29,965 nt of DNA from positions 1-29,965 of the forward strand of contig CAZEHJ010000042.1 of assembly GCA_964512485.1 (NCBI GenBank), in the 5' to 3' direction. Position numbers and translations under genes: made by a program. The notes below the pieces were generated by a model. That model saw only the letters and a list, made by a program, of their open reading frames with translations. It was not told the DNA's origin and searched no databases. The DNA comes from CAZEHJ01 sp964512485 (GTDB lineage Bacteria; Bacteroidota; Rhodothermia; Rhodothermales; UBA10348). Shown here piece after piece: positions 1-7,991 of the stretch. Numbering within the stretch: position 1 is the stretch's first letter; each line of letters starts with the position of its first letter.

Positions 1-1179
1 CAGAGCATGGGAAAGATCTGCTACCAGATCGTCGGCGTTTTCCAGTCCCACCGATATCCTCATGTCGCCCAGCGAGATACCGAGATCTTTAAAACGTTCG
101 GGAGGGAGTTCTTTGAGGTAGCTGATGGCGGGCGCATAGATCAGACTTTCATGTCCTCCCCAGCTGACGCCGATCTGAAAGACCTCCAGCGAATTGAAAA
201 ACGATTTAATGTCATCGAGCTCGTCCGTCGCGAGTTCGAAACTCATCAGACCGGTGAAGCCGGACATTTGTTGACGGGCCAGATCGTGTTGAGGATGGCT
301 GGTCAGGCCCGGATAGCGTACCCGCCTCACCTTCGGGTGAGCTTCGAGAAACGACGCCACACGCATGGCATTCTTCTGGTGGTACTCGAGGCGCATTACG
401 AGCGAGCGGAGCGAGCGAGTAATCAGCCAGGATGTATGCGGCGCAATGGTCGCTCCTAACAATTCGGACTCGTTGACAATCATCTCCTGAATCCTTTCCT
501 CAGATGAAATGATTGCTCCGGCCACGATATCGGAATGGCCTCCCAGATACTTCGAAGCCGAGTGCACTTCGATATCGACTCCCATGTCGAGCGCCTTCTG
601 ATAGAGCGGTGTCGCCCAGGTATTGTCGATCATGGTCGTAATCGAGGTGCCTTTCGCGAATGCGGCAACTTCTGCAATATTCTGCAGGGAGAAAACAGCT
701 GAAGACGGACTTTCCATCATGATCAGGCTGGTCCTCTCCGTTACCGCTTCTTTAAAGTCACTCGCCTGTTCACCGGAGACAAACGTGACTTCGAGCCCCA
801 TTTTTTCTTTCAGGTACCTGTTTATCAGGTTGTTGGCCGGGCCGTACAGATTCTTGACCGCCACGATATGATCGCCGGGAGAGACGACGTGCATAACAGC
901 AGCCGATATCGCCCCCATTCCCGACGCAGTGAGGCGGCATGCGTAATCCGGCCCTGCAAGAGCCGCGATTTTCCGTTCCGCCACCTGGGTCGTCGGATTG
1001 ATGAGCCGCGTGTAGATCGGTCGAGCCGTGCGATCATCAAAGGCGGCGTCGATGTCATCCCAGTCCTCGAACGTGAACAGCGAATTCTGATATATCGGCG
1101 GGACGACGGCGCCCTGATGGGATTCGCGATCTTCACCCAGATGGGAGAGAAGGGTCTCGATGTTCAGCTTCTTTTTCAT
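1..1179 (-). CDS. Cys/Met metabolism PLP-dependent lyase (cystathionine gamma/beta-lyase or methionine gamma-lyase type), 3' end cut by window edge
   Basis: The frame is open from an ATG at 1179 to base 1 (393 codons, no stop in the window). Seen: the YTR-x-x-NPT segment near residues 56-63, SGM(G) near 86-89 that cups PLP phosphate, D185 before NTWATP, and the Schiff-base lysine K210 in SASKYLGGHSD. The last visible residues contain RISVGLE followed by paired DL, the usual C-terminal motif, so only a few residues are missing. The family (PF01053) cleaves cystathionine, homocysteine or methionine in the cytoplasm; which substrate is used cannot be read here. The start ATG overlaps the stop of the upstream NhaC gene by one base (TGATG), which argues for translational coupling as the last visible gene of a six-gene minus-strand operon. 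Family call is secure, substrate is not. Confidence 0.9.
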   Translation of the reverse strand, partial: MKKKLNIETLLSHLGEDRESHQGAVVPPIYQNSLFTFEDWDDIDAAFDDRTARPIYTRLINPTTQVAERKIAALAGPDYACRLTASGMGAISAAVMHVVSPGDHIVAVKNLYGPANNLINRYLKEKMGLEVTFVSGEQASDFKEAVTERTSLIMMESPSSAVFSLQNIAEVAAFAKGTSITTMIDNTWATPLYQKALDMGVDIEVHSASKYLGGHSDIVAGAIISSEERIQEMIVNESELLGATIAPHTSWLITRSLRSLVMRLEYHQKNAMRVASFLEAHPKVRRVRYPGLTSHPQHDLARQQMSGFTGLMSFELATDELDDIKSFFNSLEVFQIGVSWGGHESLIYAPAISYLKELPPERFKDLGISLGDMRISVGLENADDLVADLSHAL

Positions 1180-2636
1180 CAATCTGCTTCAATGCTTTCT
1201 TCGACATCGACCTCATGGTAGAAACACCCGATCCCCAAAATGGCGACAGTGGGCGCGATGATCAGGTTGGCCAGCGTCATCAGCTGCCAGTGCCAGTAAT
1301 CAGCCCAGGGCACGCCCAGCGTGGCTACCATAAAAATGGCCGTGGACGTCCAGGGAATAATACTTTCGATCATTGTCCCGGTATCTTCGAGCGATCTCGA
1401 AAGCACCTTTCTGGGGATCCTGAGGGAATCAAACCGGCTTTTGAACGCATCTCCGATTATGAAGCTCGTGGCATACTGATTCGAAGTCATCGCATTCGTG
1501 ACAGCCGTGGCGCCCAGGGCTGAGAGAATGGTGGAGGATCTGGTCTTCGCGAAACGGAAAACGCGATCAACGACAGTCGGCATCGCGTTGATGGTATCGA
1601 TGGACCCGATGAAGAAGAAAACCAGAAACGCCACAAAAATAGCCTGGCTCATTGAATACAGGCCTCCGCGGTTCACCAATTCAACAGTCTGATCGGGCAA
1701 GGTCGTTGCCCATGTCGCCATACTGGCATCGAAGCCGTTTGCCAGTGCAGTGGAAATATTGCCAAGCGTGTAAGGTTGAAAAATGAGAGCCAAAACACAC
1801 GCTGAAATAACCGACGTCAAAAGGGTGGGAATGGTAGGCTTTTTCTTCAGCGAGCCGACCAACACGATGAGTGGAGGCACCAGGAGGAGGATGTTGAACG
1901 AGAACAGCGAATGCAGAGAATCCAGAAACGGGGTCAGTGACGGAAATTCTGTGGTGAGACTCTGCGGGCCATTCGTGAAGCCCAGAATCGTGAACCCAAC
2001 GGAAGCGATGACGGCAGATGGAACGGTCGTAACCATCATGGAGCGGATGTGATCGAACAAATCCACATCTGTGGCGAGAGCAGCCAGGTTGGTGGTGTCG
2101 GACAGCGGCGACATCTTGTCACCAAAATAAGCGCCACCGATGACCGCACCGGCGGTGATTCCGAGATCGGCACCCAGGACACCGGCGATCCCGATCAAAA
2201 CGACTCCGATGGTACCGGCCGAACCCCATGAGGTACCTGTCAGAGAAGAAAACACGATGGGAATCAGGAAGGAGAGCAGGTACAGATATCTCGGACTGAT
2301 GATTTCCAGCCCGTAGTAGACCAGCATGGGAATCGTACCGCTGATCATCCAGCTCGAGATGATGACTCCGATCGCGAATAGAATGAAAAAGGCCGGGAGG
2401 GCTGTGGAGATCTTTTTTACTATCGATTCCTGAATCTCTTCCCATCCAAGTCCGAGATAGAAGAGTTGAGAGACAGAAAAGAAGGAAGCGGCGATAAATA
2501 TCACTTCGAGTGCCAGAGCTTCCTCATCCAGAAAGAGCGGACGCACAATCAGTCCATACAGGATGATGACCCCGAGAAAGAGAATGGGGAGAATCGCATG
2601 CCGAAACGTGACCGGCTTTCTCACGCGCTCACTCAT
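1179..2636 (-). CDS. nhaC: NhaC family Na+/H+ antiporter
   Basis: A 485-residue polytopic inner-membrane protein. The two family signatures are clear: GTSWGSAGTIG at about 134-144 and GDKMSPLSDTTN at about 172-183. Roughly a dozen hydrophobic segments follow each other, and the length fits NhaC (about 450-500). NhaC proteins exchange Na+ for H+; relatives such as MleN couple this to malate/lactate exchange, so an organic substrate cannot be excluded. The ATG overlaps the thioesterase stop by four bases (ATGA), and the stop overlaps the next ATG by one base, placing it firmly in the same transcript as a PLP decarboxylase. NhaC genes next to a tyrosine decarboxylase are known from lactic acid bacteria; a similar pH or ion role here is inference. 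Confidence 0.9.
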   Translation of the reverse strand: MSERVRKPVTFRHAILPILFLGVIILYGLIVRPLFLDEEALALEVIFIAASFFSVSQLFYLGLGWEEIQESIVKKISTALPAFFILFAIGVIISSWMISGTIPMLVYYGLEIISPRYLYLLSFLIPIVFSSLTGTSWGSAGTIGVVLIGIAGVLGADLGITAGAVIGGAYFGDKMSPLSDTTNLAALATDVDLFDHIRSMMVTTVPSAVIASVGFTILGFTNGPQSLTTEFPSLTPFLDSLHSLFSFNILLLVPPLIVLVGSLKKKPTIPTLLTSVISACVLALIFQPYTLGNISTALANGFDASMATWATTLPDQTVELVNRGGLYSMSQAIFVAFLVFFFIGSIDTINAMPTVVDRVFRFAKTRSSTILSALGATAVTNAMTSNQYATSFIIGDAFKSRFDSLRIPRKVLSRSLEDTGTMIESIIPWTSTAIFMVATLGVPWADYWHWQLMTLANLIIAPTVAILGIGCFYHEVDVEESIEAD

Positions 2637-3043
2637 GGAGAATCTCCAGCATCCTGATAGGCATCGATAACGCGGTCAGGAATAGGCCGCGGTCTTCCAG
2701 ATTCACGGTCCAGGCAAACCCAGTTGGTTTCACCGCGGGCGATGAGCATCTCGTCCTTGGTTCTTTTGAACTCGTATTTGCGGACCGAAGAAATTTTCTC
2801 AACACTGTCGATCCAGGTTTGAACCTGGATTTCTTCCCCTTCGAAGGCCGGAAGACGGTATTCGATGTTGTGGGAGCGGGCTACCCAGATTATTCCCGCC
2901 GCTGCCGCGCGAACATCACCACTGACACTCTGCGTGTGCCGGATGGCCACATCCTGCATCCAGCGGACGTATTCGACATTGTTCACATGTCCATGAACAT
3001 CAATGGATTCACTTCCTACGGTAAACGTCCAGGAGAATCGCAT
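2633..3043 (-). CDS. Acyl-CoA thioesterase, hotdog fold (4-hydroxybenzoyl-CoA thioesterase-like)
   Basis: A 136-residue single hotdog domain. The motif D-V-H-G-H-V-N-N at residues 15-22, followed by EYVRWMQD, is the YbgC/4HBT-type active-site region, with D15 at the usual catalytic acidic position. The rest (RSHNIEYRLPAFEGEEI, then a strand with R-x-YEF and a final RPRPIPD) also follows the family. It should hydrolyse a fatty or aryl acyl-CoA in the cytoplasm; the acyl group is unknown. It sits one base after the small membrane protein gene and overlaps nhaC by four bases, so it is co-translated with its neighbours. No link between thioester hydrolysis and the other operon products is obvious. 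Confidence 0.85.
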   Translation of the reverse strand: MRFSWTFTVGSESIDVHGHVNNVEYVRWMQDVAIRHTQSVSGDVRAAAAGIIWVARSHNIEYRLPAFEGEEIQVQTWIDSVEKISSVRKYEFKRTKDEMLIARGETNWVCLDRESGRPRPIPDRVIDAYQDAGDSP

Positions 3044-3044
3044 G

Positions 3045-3308
3045 TCACTCAGTCGCGTCAGTCGATTGATTTCGGGATTTCAGCCAGACAACAATACCCC
3101 AAATGCTGATGAGTATCCAGAAGATTTCAATCACGAACGAGGCCAGATTGAAATTGTACAGCAGCGAAATCAGAATCATGACTGCCCCGAAGAGATTCGT
3201 CAGCGAATACGAAATGTGGGTGGCTTCCATTTTTCTGGCCTGAACCGCCGCATAGGTTACGATGATCAGGGCGACCCCAATCGTTCCAACAAAATCAAAC
3301 CATTGCAT
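3045..3308 (-). CDS. Small CBU_0592-like membrane protein
   Basis: An 87-residue protein with three predicted membrane segments: about residues 5-22, 38-51 and 57-75, ending in a short charged tail. The pattern of an FVG-x-IG start, a central N-L-x-G segment and a tryptophan-containing last helix resembles the CBU_0592-like domain of small uncharacterised bacterial membrane proteins. I recognise the general type only and no function is known. The ATG lies three bases after the phosphatase stop and its own stop lies one base before the thioesterase ATG, so it belongs to the operon. Its small size and membrane location next to NhaC could suggest an accessory role, but that is speculation. Confidence 0.65.
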   Translation of the reverse strand: MQWFDFVGTIGVALIIVTYAAVQARKMEATHISYSLTNLFGAVMILISLLYNFNLASFVIEIFWILISIWGIVVWLKSRNQSTDATE

Positions 3309-3311
3309 GGA

Positions 3312-4127
3312 TCAGTCCCGATTGATGATGCTGAGTATGTCAGTATGGAGGTCACCTGAGGATGAAGTCAACAGGCTCGGCGCATTGACAAGATCGCCGG
3401 TGTTTCCCCGGCCGTCAGATACCATTCCGCCCGCCTCAAGAATGCATGGAATAATAGCGGCATTGTCCCAGGGGTGCATTTCAGTGTCAAATGCCGCGTC
3501 CAGAAGGCCTCGTGCGACGAGAACATGTTGGATGCAATCTCCCACGAATCGAAAACGATCCGCTTTTCGAATGAGTGAGCTGAGATTGAACGGATCGTCG
3601 GAGCGGGCAGGATCTATGTCTGATGAATAGACGCCGGTACAGGAGACAAACGCATCAGCCACTTCTGTGATGTCAGATTGAACTCTGGCCCGATTCAAAT
3701 CGCCCATACGGTTCAGGAACCAGCAGCCATATCCCAACTCAGCATACAGAGTTTCTTTGAGGGCTGGCATATTGATTACTCCCAGAATGGGCGCCCCATT
3801 TTTGAGAAGCGCAACGAGGGTTCCAAATGTTGGAAGGCCGAGGGAAAAGGCGGCCGTCCCGTCGATGGGGTCAATTATCCAGGTGAATTCCGAGCTGGAT
3901 TCAACAGTTCGATCTTCTTCGCCTATGATACCGTGATCCGGGAAGCGGGCGATGATCAGCTCGCGCATTACTCGTTCTGCCTCGGTATCGGCTTCGGTAA
4001 CAGGCGTTCCATCGGACTTGATCGAGGTATCGGTGTTCTGAAACCGGGGCGTGATTTCCTGTGCGGCGGTTCCGGCGAGTTCGAGTGCGAACTGAAGGAA
4101 AATGCTTGGGGGTTTCGGTTCACTCAT
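3312..4127 (-). CDS. Inositol monophosphatase family phosphatase, histidinol-phosphatase-like
   Basis: A 271-residue protein with all metal-binding motifs of the IMPase fold: GEE at 69-71, DPIDGT at 86-91 and W-D-N-A-A at 220-224 followed by ILEAGG. The GDC segment at 196-198 followed by a V-A-R-G turn is the arrangement found in HisN-type histidinol phosphatases rather than in SuhB, so histidinol phosphate is a reasonable candidate substrate; CysQ or other sugar phosphates remain possible. It is a Mg2+-dependent cytoplasmic phosphomonoesterase. No other his gene is near, which weakens the histidine-biosynthesis reading. Its ATG overlaps the decarboxylase stop by one base (TGATG). Confidence 0.85.
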   Translation of the reverse strand: MSEPKPPSIFLQFALELAGTAAQEITPRFQNTDTSIKSDGTPVTEADTEAERVMRELIIARFPDHGIIGEEDRTVESSSEFTWIIDPIDGTAAFSLGLPTFGTLVALLKNGAPILGVINMPALKETLYAELGYGCWFLNRMGDLNRARVQSDITEVADAFVSCTGVYSSDIDPARSDDPFNLSSLIRKADRFRFVGDCIQHVLVARGLLDAAFDTEMHPWDNAAIIPCILEAGGMVSDGRGNTGDLVNAPSLLTSSSGDLHTDILSIINRD

Positions 4128-5578
4128 CAGTTGCTGCCTGGAGTAATGGAATCAAGAGAATGCGCCAATTCCTGTAGCACCTCAATTATGGTGTCGATGT
4201 CTGACTTGTGCGTACGGAAACAGACCGCGGCCAATCGAAGCATGTATGATCCGTTGATTCGTGTTGAGCTGACAAAAATTCGGCCATCGGTATGGACTGC
4301 CGCGACCAAGTTTTTATTGAACTCGTCGGTATCACCTTCTGACGGACGAAATCGGTAAATGACGACCGAGAGATCGGGTTCGGGCCCCACTTCCCAGCCG
4401 GGCATGTCTCGGAGTCGGTCGTGGAAGTAGCGTGCAAGATGCAGTTTTTCTCTCAAGCCTGCCCTGAAGGGAGCCAGACCAAGAACCTGCAATGGAAGCC
4501 AGAGGCGCAATCCTCGAAAGTGTTTCGTCAGTTCGGGTGAAACGGTCGCGGGCGAGGTAGCAGGAACGTTGATGGCGTCCTGCATATAATCCGCCCCTGC
4601 CGAATGAGAGGCCAGAAGGAATTGTTTGTCCCGAACCAGAAGAGCTCCCGTTCCATAGGGCAGGAACAGCGTCTTGTGCGGATCCATCACGATGGAATCG
4701 GCGAGATGCATACCTTTCAGCAGATCAGCACCTTCCTCGCACAACGCAAACAGGGCTCCATACGCTCCGTCAATGTGATACCAGGCATCATGCCGGTTGG
4801 CGATGCCGGAAATACGCTCGAGAGGATCAATCGAACCTGTATTGGTCGTTCCCGCAGTTGCGACGACAAGGAATGGATTAAGACCTCGCGACACGTCGTC
4901 CTCTACGATCGCCTCGAGTACATCTGCATCCATCCTGAAATGCGCATCGACTGGGATTCTGCGAACGAGGCAGGAGCGCAGTCCGGCGAGGTGCAACGCT
5001 TTGTCGAGGCAATGATGGGCGTGCTCTGTCATGTAAACCACCGACTCGGCTATCCGTGCTCCTTCTATATTGTGAGCATCCCTCGCCGTAACCACCGCCG
5101 TAAAGTTGGCCATGCTACCGCCCGCGGAAAGGTATCCCCCATATGTGTCCGGGTAGCCGATCATCTCTGCCATGAATCTTAGGCATTGATCTTCCACCCT
5201 CACGGCCCCCGGGCTGGCGAAAGCTACACCGGCGTAGCGGTTGGTCACAGCTGCCAGAAAATCAGCAATAGCTGAATGAAACAGACCACCTCCGGGGATA
5301 TAGCCTACGAATCGACCAGAGGTCGTATTGATACCACGAGAATCCACGTCATCTTTGAGCACCTGCAGCGCTCGCTCGAGGCCGATGCCCTGTTCGGGTA
5401 CCGCGTCGAGAAGAAGGCTTTCATCCGACAGGGGTCGATTGGCGTATGCAGGTGCATCCGGGATCGACTCCAGGAATGAATCAGCGTATTCCAACACCAC
5501 GCGCATGAGTTCTGCCCGCAACGGAGCGTCCGTGTCCAGGCTGTCGGATTGTTCTTCGAGGGAACTGAGTATGTCCAT
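4127..5578 (-). CDS. Group II PLP-dependent amino acid decarboxylase (aromatic-L-amino-acid/glutamate decarboxylase superfamily)
   Basis: A 483-residue fold-type I PLP enzyme. Visible landmarks are SAGGSMAN at 151-158 (phosphate binding), the stacking-His region EHAHH near 185-189, TAGTTNTGSIDP near 241-252, D270 in HIDGAYG (pyridine nitrogen) and the Schiff-base lysine K302 in DPHKTLFLPYGTG. Length and order match PF00282 enzymes acting on tyrosine, DOPA, tryptophan, aspartate or glutamate; the substrate is not readable. It is the first gene of a tightly packed block (downstream gaps of 0-3 bases), 33 bases after a DUF2911 lipoprotein gene. Decarboxylation consumes a proton, and an NhaC antiporter is co-transcribed, so a combined pH or ion role is plausible but inferred. 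Confidence 0.88.
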   Translation of the reverse strand: MDILSSLEEQSDSLDTDAPLRAELMRVVLEYADSFLESIPDAPAYANRPLSDESLLLDAVPEQGIGLERALQVLKDDVDSRGINTTSGRFVGYIPGGGLFHSAIADFLAAVTNRYAGVAFASPGAVRVEDQCLRFMAEMIGYPDTYGGYLSAGGSMANFTAVVTARDAHNIEGARIAESVVYMTEHAHHCLDKALHLAGLRSCLVRRIPVDAHFRMDADVLEAIVEDDVSRGLNPFLVVATAGTTNTGSIDPLERISGIANRHDAWYHIDGAYGALFALCEEGADLLKGMHLADSIVMDPHKTLFLPYGTGALLVRDKQFLLASHSAGADYMQDAINVPATSPATVSPELTKHFRGLRLWLPLQVLGLAPFRAGLREKLHLARYFHDRLRDMPGWEVGPEPDLSVVIYRFRPSEGDTDEFNKNLVAAVHTDGRIFVSSTRINGSYMLRLAAVCFRTHKSDIDTIIEVLQELAHSLDSITPGSN

Positions 5579-5611
5579 GCTCCAGCTTTTTATTCTGCCC
5601 TTGAATAGGTC

Positions 5612-6784
5612 CTACTGAGTCGTGAGCGCTAATTCATAACGTGTTGTGTCCCACTCCAGTACAATGATTCCACCTTCATCGGTGTCTTCAATTGAAATAG
5701 TGAAACGTTCAACCATGTCCGAAAGGTCGGATTCGGTCATCACGACGCTGAATAGATCGTGGGCGCCGTCATGTGCGGTTCCCCAGATATTCGTCTGTTC
5801 GTTCACAATCAGAGAGTATTCGCCACCATCCCAGAGAGACCAGAGCGTGTAGGTCCCGGCATCGAGCTCATTGCCTCCAATCGAAATGTCTGCGCTCGTT
5901 GAGAAATGCGTCGCAGCATTTGCACCTGTTCTCCAGACTTCACCATTCGGGACAAGACCACCCCAGATTTCACGTCCGCGTTTGGCGGGCTGCGAATATC
6001 GGACTTCAAAATCAACGCCATCAACAGTTGCTTCTGTTGTTGCACCTGGCGAGGGCGTGCCAATGCCGGTTCCAGCGGCATCCATCGCCGCCCAACGATC
6101 TGCATACGCTCCTGTAAGAAACGGTTCGACACGCCTGACTTCAGCTTTCCCGGTGGTCAGCGCACCGGATGCTCCCAGAATCTGACCCTGGTCATCTGTC
6201 CAGCCGATGCGCGGGCTGCCGAAATAATCCATCGAGAGGGAGTCGGCAGAAATCCTGATCGAGTTATTCTGTCTGGCGTCGGCGCCGGAAGAAGCGAGCA
6301 GCATGACACCGTCCGATCCATCACTCAGTTGACTTGCGACTTGTTCAAAAATGAACATGGATGATGACGCACGGCCGAGCGTAGGAATGACGCCCGTTGG
6401 AACGGTCAACGTGCTCTCTCCTGGATTGCGGCCACCCTCGCGAACTACGGTCGCTTGATCGCCGTCGATTGTGATAGCAGCTCCGGAAGATGGCGGACCA
6501 TCCGGATTGGTTGAAGGGGTTCGGCGGCTGGACGACAGAGAGACGATATAACCGTCATCGTTCAATTGAGCTCGGTATTCTATAATGTGGGTCACGGGAG
6601 TACGCTCCACAAGTATGCCTTCAACGATGTTACCATCTTTGACGAAGACCTCAACAGTCACTGTATCCGTGCCCAGTGTTGAGACAAACGATCGCGGTTC
6701 ATCTGGTGATGGTACCCATCCGGGTTCAGTCTGACAGCCGGCAGCGACGAGGACGACGGCCGTAAATAGGAATAAACGGTTCAT
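5612..6784 (-). CDS. Lipoprotein with C-terminal DUF2911 domain
   Basis: A 390-residue protein starting with a lipoprotein signal (lipobox V-A-A-G-C, C17), so it should be anchored in the outer or inner membrane facing the periplasm. Residues about 25-245 form an acidic, beta-rich region with no family I can name. From about residue 250 to the end lies a DUF2911 domain: E-V-x-Y-S-Q-P near its start, GLVPNGEVWRTGANAAT, G-x-Y-x-LW, and a WGT motif before the late strands. DUF2911 is common in Bacteroidota and has no assigned function. The stop is 33 bases before the decarboxylase ATG, same strand; it may be the first gene of that transcript or a separate unit. Confidence 0.85.
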   Translation of the reverse strand: MNRLFLFTAVVLVAAGCQTEPGWVPSPDEPRSFVSTLGTDTVTVEVFVKDGNIVEGILVERTPVTHIIEYRAQLNDDGYIVSLSSSRRTPSTNPDGPPSSGAAITIDGDQATVVREGGRNPGESTLTVPTGVIPTLGRASSSMFIFEQVASQLSDGSDGVMLLASSGADARQNNSIRISADSLSMDYFGSPRIGWTDDQGQILGASGALTTGKAEVRRVEPFLTGAYADRWAAMDAAGTGIGTPSPGATTEATVDGVDFEVRYSQPAKRGREIWGGLVPNGEVWRTGANAATHFSTSADISIGGNELDAGTYTLWSLWDGGEYSLIVNEQTNIWGTAHDGAHDLFSVVMTESDLSDMVERFTISIEDTDEGGIIVLEWDTTRYELALTTQ

Positions 6785-6890
6785 GACGATCAGGTTGGAA
6801 GATTTGACGGGAATGGTGGGAGCGGACGGTGGCGTTCTGCGTGAGTGACGCTCTAACGGCTGAAAACACCTGCAGGTTGCCCTTCGAAAA

Positions 6891-7406
6891 TCATTTCGCT
6901 GAGAGAGGAAATTCCAGACTCAGGATGTCTTCCTCAGTTGTTTCGATCCAGGCCCGGTGCAGGACATCGACGTGTAACCGGATCCGGTCCAGATCTTCGC
7001 CGTCAACTACCCTGACCTGGCCATGTACTTCACGATCCTTATAGCTGTCCCACGATGCCGTCAACTGCTCGTTGAATTCGGCGACCCCCGCTCGATGTCC
7101 GGTCTGAAACTCCTGATCGAGAAGTGCCGCCAATGTCTCTGCATAGAGTGCTTCGTAGCTGTGCTCTGCGGGGATGGGACCTCGCGGCCAGGGAGTACCG
7201 AAATCAGTGATATTCCAGCCGAGGATTACGAGACCATAAAAGCCAGACTTGAGGCCCAACACAGATTCGACAGCAAGGTGATGCAGATCGTGATAGACGA
7301 AAAATTCTCCATGGCGTCGCTGCCACGTTTCCGTGCCGTCCTCCCGAATGCATTTGAACACATTCGAAAAATCGGGCTTTCTCCAAAATTGAATCTGCAA
7401 ATTCAT
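6891..7406 (-). CDS. Conserved-looking hypothetical protein coupled to a DinB-like gene
   Basis: A 171-residue soluble protein of no family I can name. The ATG at 7404-7406 is chosen because it overlaps the stop of the upstream DinB-like gene by four bases (ATGA); the longer reading back to 7520 has a low-complexity arginine/proline extension that is out-of-frame DinB coding. Features that look conserved: an F-W-R-K-P-D-F start, GEFFVYHDLHHLAVE around 34-48 with several histidines, a GFYGL-x-x-x-GW segment, and an acidic C-terminal third. There are no membrane segments and no signal. The HDLHH motif could bind a metal, but I have no fold evidence. No gene follows within 106 bases. Confidence 0.7.
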   Translation of the reverse strand: MNLQIQFWRKPDFSNVFKCIREDGTETWQRRHGEFFVYHDLHHLAVESVLGLKSGFYGLVILGWNITDFGTPWPRGPIPAEHSYEALYAETLAALLDQEFQTGHRAGVAEFNEQLTASWDSYKDREVHGQVRVVDGEDLDRIRLHVDVLHRAWIETTEEDILSLEFPLSAK

Positions 7407-7906
7407 GCGCCCGGCTGTTCGTCTGCGGTGGGGCCGAAAATTGGAGGTAGCGGTACATCCAGGAGTCGCAGGTAGACTGAGAGCTGTCCACGGTGATGGA
7501 TCATGTGGCTGATACCCCATTCCCGGATGACCTCAACTTTGGGACGCGTCCAGATCACATATTCTCCCGCTCGCAAAGACCATCCTTCCGACAAAACCGC
7601 GTCTGTGGCACTGCTAAGGGCACTCAGCGCATTCGCTGCGTTGTCATCAAAGGTTGCGAGGAGTTCGTCATGCGTTTGCGGTTCGGGCCGGGCAGGTGAC
7701 GCGGCTTTCATGTCATACCCATCTTCGCTGATGGTCATCATGACCCAGACAGGAAGATTGGCGATGTGCGAACTGATCTGCTGCAGCGACCAGGACTTTT
7801 GATGGGGCTTCCACCCAAATTGTTGTTCAGGCACGCGTTCCAACATGGTTCGCGTCTTGCCGAGTTCTTCCTTTAGATCACCAAGTGCTACACGATTCAA
7901 AGACAT
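7403..7906 (-). CDS. DinB-like family protein (putative metal-dependent four-helix protein)
   Basis: A 167-residue protein of the DinB/YfiT superfamily. The three expected metal-ligand histidines are present: H47 in SSHIANLP and H134 plus H138 in SHMIHHRGQL. The W-x-L-Q-Q-I-S-S-H segment and the final HRGQL-x-x-Y-L-R are classic. In this superfamily bacillithiol or mycothiol transferases and enzymes of unknown reaction are known; many members have no assigned substrate. The call does not mean DNA polymerase IV. The stop overlaps the ATG of the downstream hypothetical gene by four bases, so the two are likely made together. A second, more divergent DinB-like gene lies at 25152-25697. Confidence 0.85.
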   Translation of the reverse strand: MSLNRVALGDLKEELGKTRTMLERVPEQQFGWKPHQKSWSLQQISSHIANLPVWVMMTISEDGYDMKAASPARPEPQTHDELLATFDDNAANALSALSSATDAVLSEGWSLRAGEYVIWTRPKVEVIREWGISHMIHHRGQLSVYLRLLDVPLPPIFGPTADEQPGA

Positions 7907-7991
7907 GGTATAGTGCTCCGAATTACTGAATGGAGTGGCTTCGGTATAGCGCCCCAGGGCGTCACAGAGCGTCCCAAAGTGGGCGAATCAA

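Noticed and set aside
3678..4358. Plus-strand open frame of 226 codons
   Set aside because: Antisense to the IMPase-family and decarboxylase genes, both with intact motifs.
4604..5182. Plus-strand open frame of 192 codons
   Set aside because: Antisense shadow of the decarboxylase gene.
7407..7520. N-terminal extension of the unknown protein at 6891-7406
   Set aside because: The extra residues are an out-of-frame reading of the DinB-like gene; the ATGA overlap gives a better start.
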